Part shown: positions 18,370 to 20,322 of the stretch, piece by piece | How the letters are laid out: each line of letters starts with the position of its first letter | Numbering within the stretch: the stretch's first letter is position 1 | Assembly (NCBI RefSeq): GCF_000485595.1 | Contig: NW_014577595.1 | Span: forward strand, 235,593 to 255,914 | From: Priapulus caudatus | Lineage: Eukaryota; Priapulida; Priapulimorpha; Priapulimorphida; Priapulidae | Length of the DNA stretch: 20,322 nt | Direction: 5' to 3' | Notes under the pieces: generated by a model | Database searches by the model: none | The model's input: only the letters and a program-made list of their open reading frames with translations | Told to the model about the DNA's origin: nothing | Made by a program: the position numbers and the translations under genes

Positions 18370-18450
18370 ATGGAATTCATTAAACAAGATGGCAAGGTTC
18401 ACTACAAATGATGCATTCGTTACTGTCGATAGACATGTTCAAGACCACAA
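18370..18450 (-). pseudogene. URM1: URM1 exon 2, copy 2 (frameshifted)
   Basis: It is 81 nt long against 71 in the intact exon at 8123-8193. Extra bases are spread throughout, the GGAELLF segment is unreadable, and the donor is altered from CCATGTGAGT to CCATGCTGAGT. Confidence 0.8.
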
Positions 18451-20044
18451 CTAAAGATATGAATACCAGGAATATTGAAATAAGGAGCGAAGACCAAAGT
18501 TACATTACACATTTTAGTTTTATACAAATGAATATAGATTACACTACAACTAGCTACATGTACAGTAGTAAGGACTAGTACTACTACTACTAGTATGCTA
18601 GTACGTAGTAGTAGTAGATACAGTACTAGTAGCTAGTAGGGTACTTATACATACTAGCTAAAAGCTCCAAGAAACGGTATCAGCTAGGGTTAGAATGTGT
18701 GTTCAAACCGTGGCTGCAGATAAACATTTCGTTAGATGTTGCCTTATGCTTTTATACCTACCAGTCATCGCCCGAACCACCAGCACATGTGATATACCTA
18801 ATAAAATCAGTAAACTCACCTTCTTTGTAACCATCAGTGCGCGTACGATGCGCGTGGGCTACTTACGGGTTACAGCGACTTTTTGAGCGAATGCACCAGA
18901 ATTTAACGAATTCGCCGGCCGATGTTGCTACTACATTCCGACTGTGTATAAAAATCCGCAATGGATCGAACAAAGAAATTAAACGACTGCGGTCGTCATG
19001 TAAACCACCCCTACCATCCGAGAACATGTCATCTAAAGGTTTTTTTACAAATCGCCAGACATTTGCTGCAACATCGTTTCACTTCTTTGGTGTGTAATTT
19101 GTGCCTTCAGAGCCATCGTACTATTTCTGTAGTATTTGCTAGGCGAGTCTATTAGCGTTTCGGGTTTTTCCTCGTGCTTGCTAAACATGGGCGTTAAAGC
19201 TGATTTGAAAGTTGCAGTATGCTGTGAGAATTTAGCAGATTATACCGTGAATTAAGGATACAATTCTGTTTAGAAGCAGGACAACTGTGAGTGTAACTTC
19301 ATGATTTTAAAAAGGCAAGTCAAAGGTGGTATGAATAGTTTTATATTTGAGATGATACAAGGTTATTCATCTAGATCTGCAGAGGTGATTTGTATGGAAG
19401 GGTTGTCAGGCTGTATAGACCAATCCGTCGCACAGCCTGGTCGGGCTACACACTACTAGTGCTGATTACTTGATTAGGGTCTATGTCTCCTGGGTACTGC
19501 CGGAAAACGTACGCCTGGTAATCTATTGATCATGGTTAGGCTTAGGTTAGGGAGTAGGCCGTAGGCCGACATCCCTAGACTCGTTACGACGTTAGTGGAG
19601 TAGGCGAGGTACGGTCGACCGAGCATATTAGATAGTACCAGGGCAGTACACAGTGAGACATAGACCCTGGCAGCATAGCTCTAGTGCCTAACTATAGCCC
19701 GCGTACAGTTTGCCGTGGCAGGTCAGTAGTAGTAGGCTAGTACTTAGTAGAGTAGTACATACTGAGTACTATAGGTAGTACTAGTAAGTAGTAGTAGTAG
19801 TAGTTTAGTAGTAGTACAGTAGTACAGTTACCGTAGCTCCTTGCCGTAGACAGTGTCAGTGACAGTGACAACTGACAGTGACTGACGAGTGACGTCTAGA
19901 TACATAGCGGTTCCCTACGTCTTTAATCACATAAGTTAAACCCTGCTTTTTCTAGGCAAACGGACTTTAATCAATGTACAATTAATATACGTTCCATGTA
20001 ATTTAGACAGATGCGTTTAAACCTAAATCAGATTAATAATTACG
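18451..20044 (-). other. URM1: URM1 intron 1, copy 2, filled with repeats
   Basis: This mirrors 8194-9778: AGT/TACTAG blocks at about 18565-18660 and 19726-19830, motif A at 18665, motif B at 19421-19448 and the TTAGGG-like patch near 19531. The nine-G run of copy 1 is absent. Short open frames at 18695-19155 are not conserved in frame. Confidence 0.6.
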
Positions 20045-20066
20045 CTGAATCTAACGTAATCTTCAT
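20045..20066 (-). pseudogene. URM1: URM1 exon 1, copy 2 (one-base deletion)
   Basis: ATGAAGATTACGTTAGA is kept, but one G of the GAG codon is missing and an extra C separates the exon end from the GT donor. It is 22 nt long instead of 23. Confidence 0.8.
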
Positions 20067-20121
20067 TGATTCAGGTAAACGGCGTGTCGCATGCTTCCGT
20101 TTGCTCACTTGTTTTCCGACT

Positions 20122-20141
20122 CACGTGGTATGTCACGTGAC
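20122..20141. promoter_or_regulatory. paired CACGTG E-boxes upstream of URM1 (copy 2)
   Basis: CACGTG at 20122-20127 and the palindrome GTCACGTGAC at 20132-20141 repeat the arrangement at 9855-9873. The spacing differs by one base. Confidence 0.6.
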
Positions 20142-20322
20142 ATCCGTCATGATCAACATTCATCCACACTGAAATCGAACACACTGCACAAATGTCCAAA
20201 TTTGTGGACTGTGCTTAGTATTAATAATATAGTAAGTTGTCTTGAACCTGGCCAGTGTAATCTGAAGGCAAAAGGTAACAGTAACACCAATTAGCTAACA
20301 CAATTTCTCGTGCGTTTTTGCA

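Larger units (their letters stand above)
12118..20322 (+). repeat. large direct duplication, copy 2 (runs off the window)
   Basis: This is collinear with 1658-10025. It is about 200 bp shorter over the same anchors. Reading frames are intact from 12119 to about 18130 and degraded from about 18370 to the right edge, the reverse of copy 1. Confidence 0.95.

Noticed and set aside
18800-18860. ATGGTTACAAAGAAG/GTGAGT on the minus strand as URM1 exon 1.
   Set aside because: Its splice phase does not fit exon 2. The segment at 9779-9801 gives MKITLEFS in the correct phase with a good donor.

Overview
This is animal (metazoan) nuclear DNA. Two conserved eukaryotic genes are recognisable from their spliced reading frames, with short exons, GT-AG introns of 0.2 to 3.8 kb and almost no coding density elsewhere. 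I cannot name the phylum. No virus, bacterial operon, CRISPR array, rRNA or tRNA gene is visible.

Layout. Both genes lie on the minus strand: URM1 (ubiquitin-related modifier 1, five coding exons, 97 aa when spliced) is followed by NGDN (neuroguidin, Sas10/Utp3/C1D family), with about 250 bp between the URM1 stop and the NGDN start. The pair occurs twice as a direct duplication. Copy 1 covers about 1258-10025 and copy 2 covers about 12118-20322, still continuing at the right edge. Left of copy 1 (1-908) there is no gene, only short GC-rich hairpins and AT-rich sequence. Between the copies (about 10026-12117) lies a cluster of fold-back and non-autonomous transposon-like elements: a 126-bp hairpin with 15-bp flanking direct repeats, a 63-bp hairpin, a 402-bp element with 55-bp inverted ends, and a 409-bp element with perfect 49-bp inverted ends and an 8-bp flanking duplication. 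URM1 intron 1 carries TACTAG/AGT simple-sequence blocks and a recurrent two-part repeat motif that is also found in the spacer.

Main observation. The two copies differ mostly by single-base insertions and deletions, and the damage is reciprocal. URM1 exons 1-2 are intact only in copy 1. URM1 exons 3-5 and the N-terminal 191 codons of NGDN are intact only in copy 2. The C-terminal 120 codons of NGDN are readable only at the left end of copy 1, and copy 2 has lost them. Neither copy encodes a whole URM1 or NGDN as written, although the two together do. This fits an assembly duplication, or a real tandem duplication, built from error-prone reads and polished unevenly. It fits less well with two ancient decayed genes.

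Function. URM1 is the sulfur carrier for wobble-uridine thiolation of cytosolic tRNAs and a ubiquitin-like protein tag. NGDN acts in small-subunit ribosome biogenesis and binds eIF4E. Both serve translation. Their close same-strand spacing, with no AATAAA between them in copy 2, makes co-transcription worth testing.
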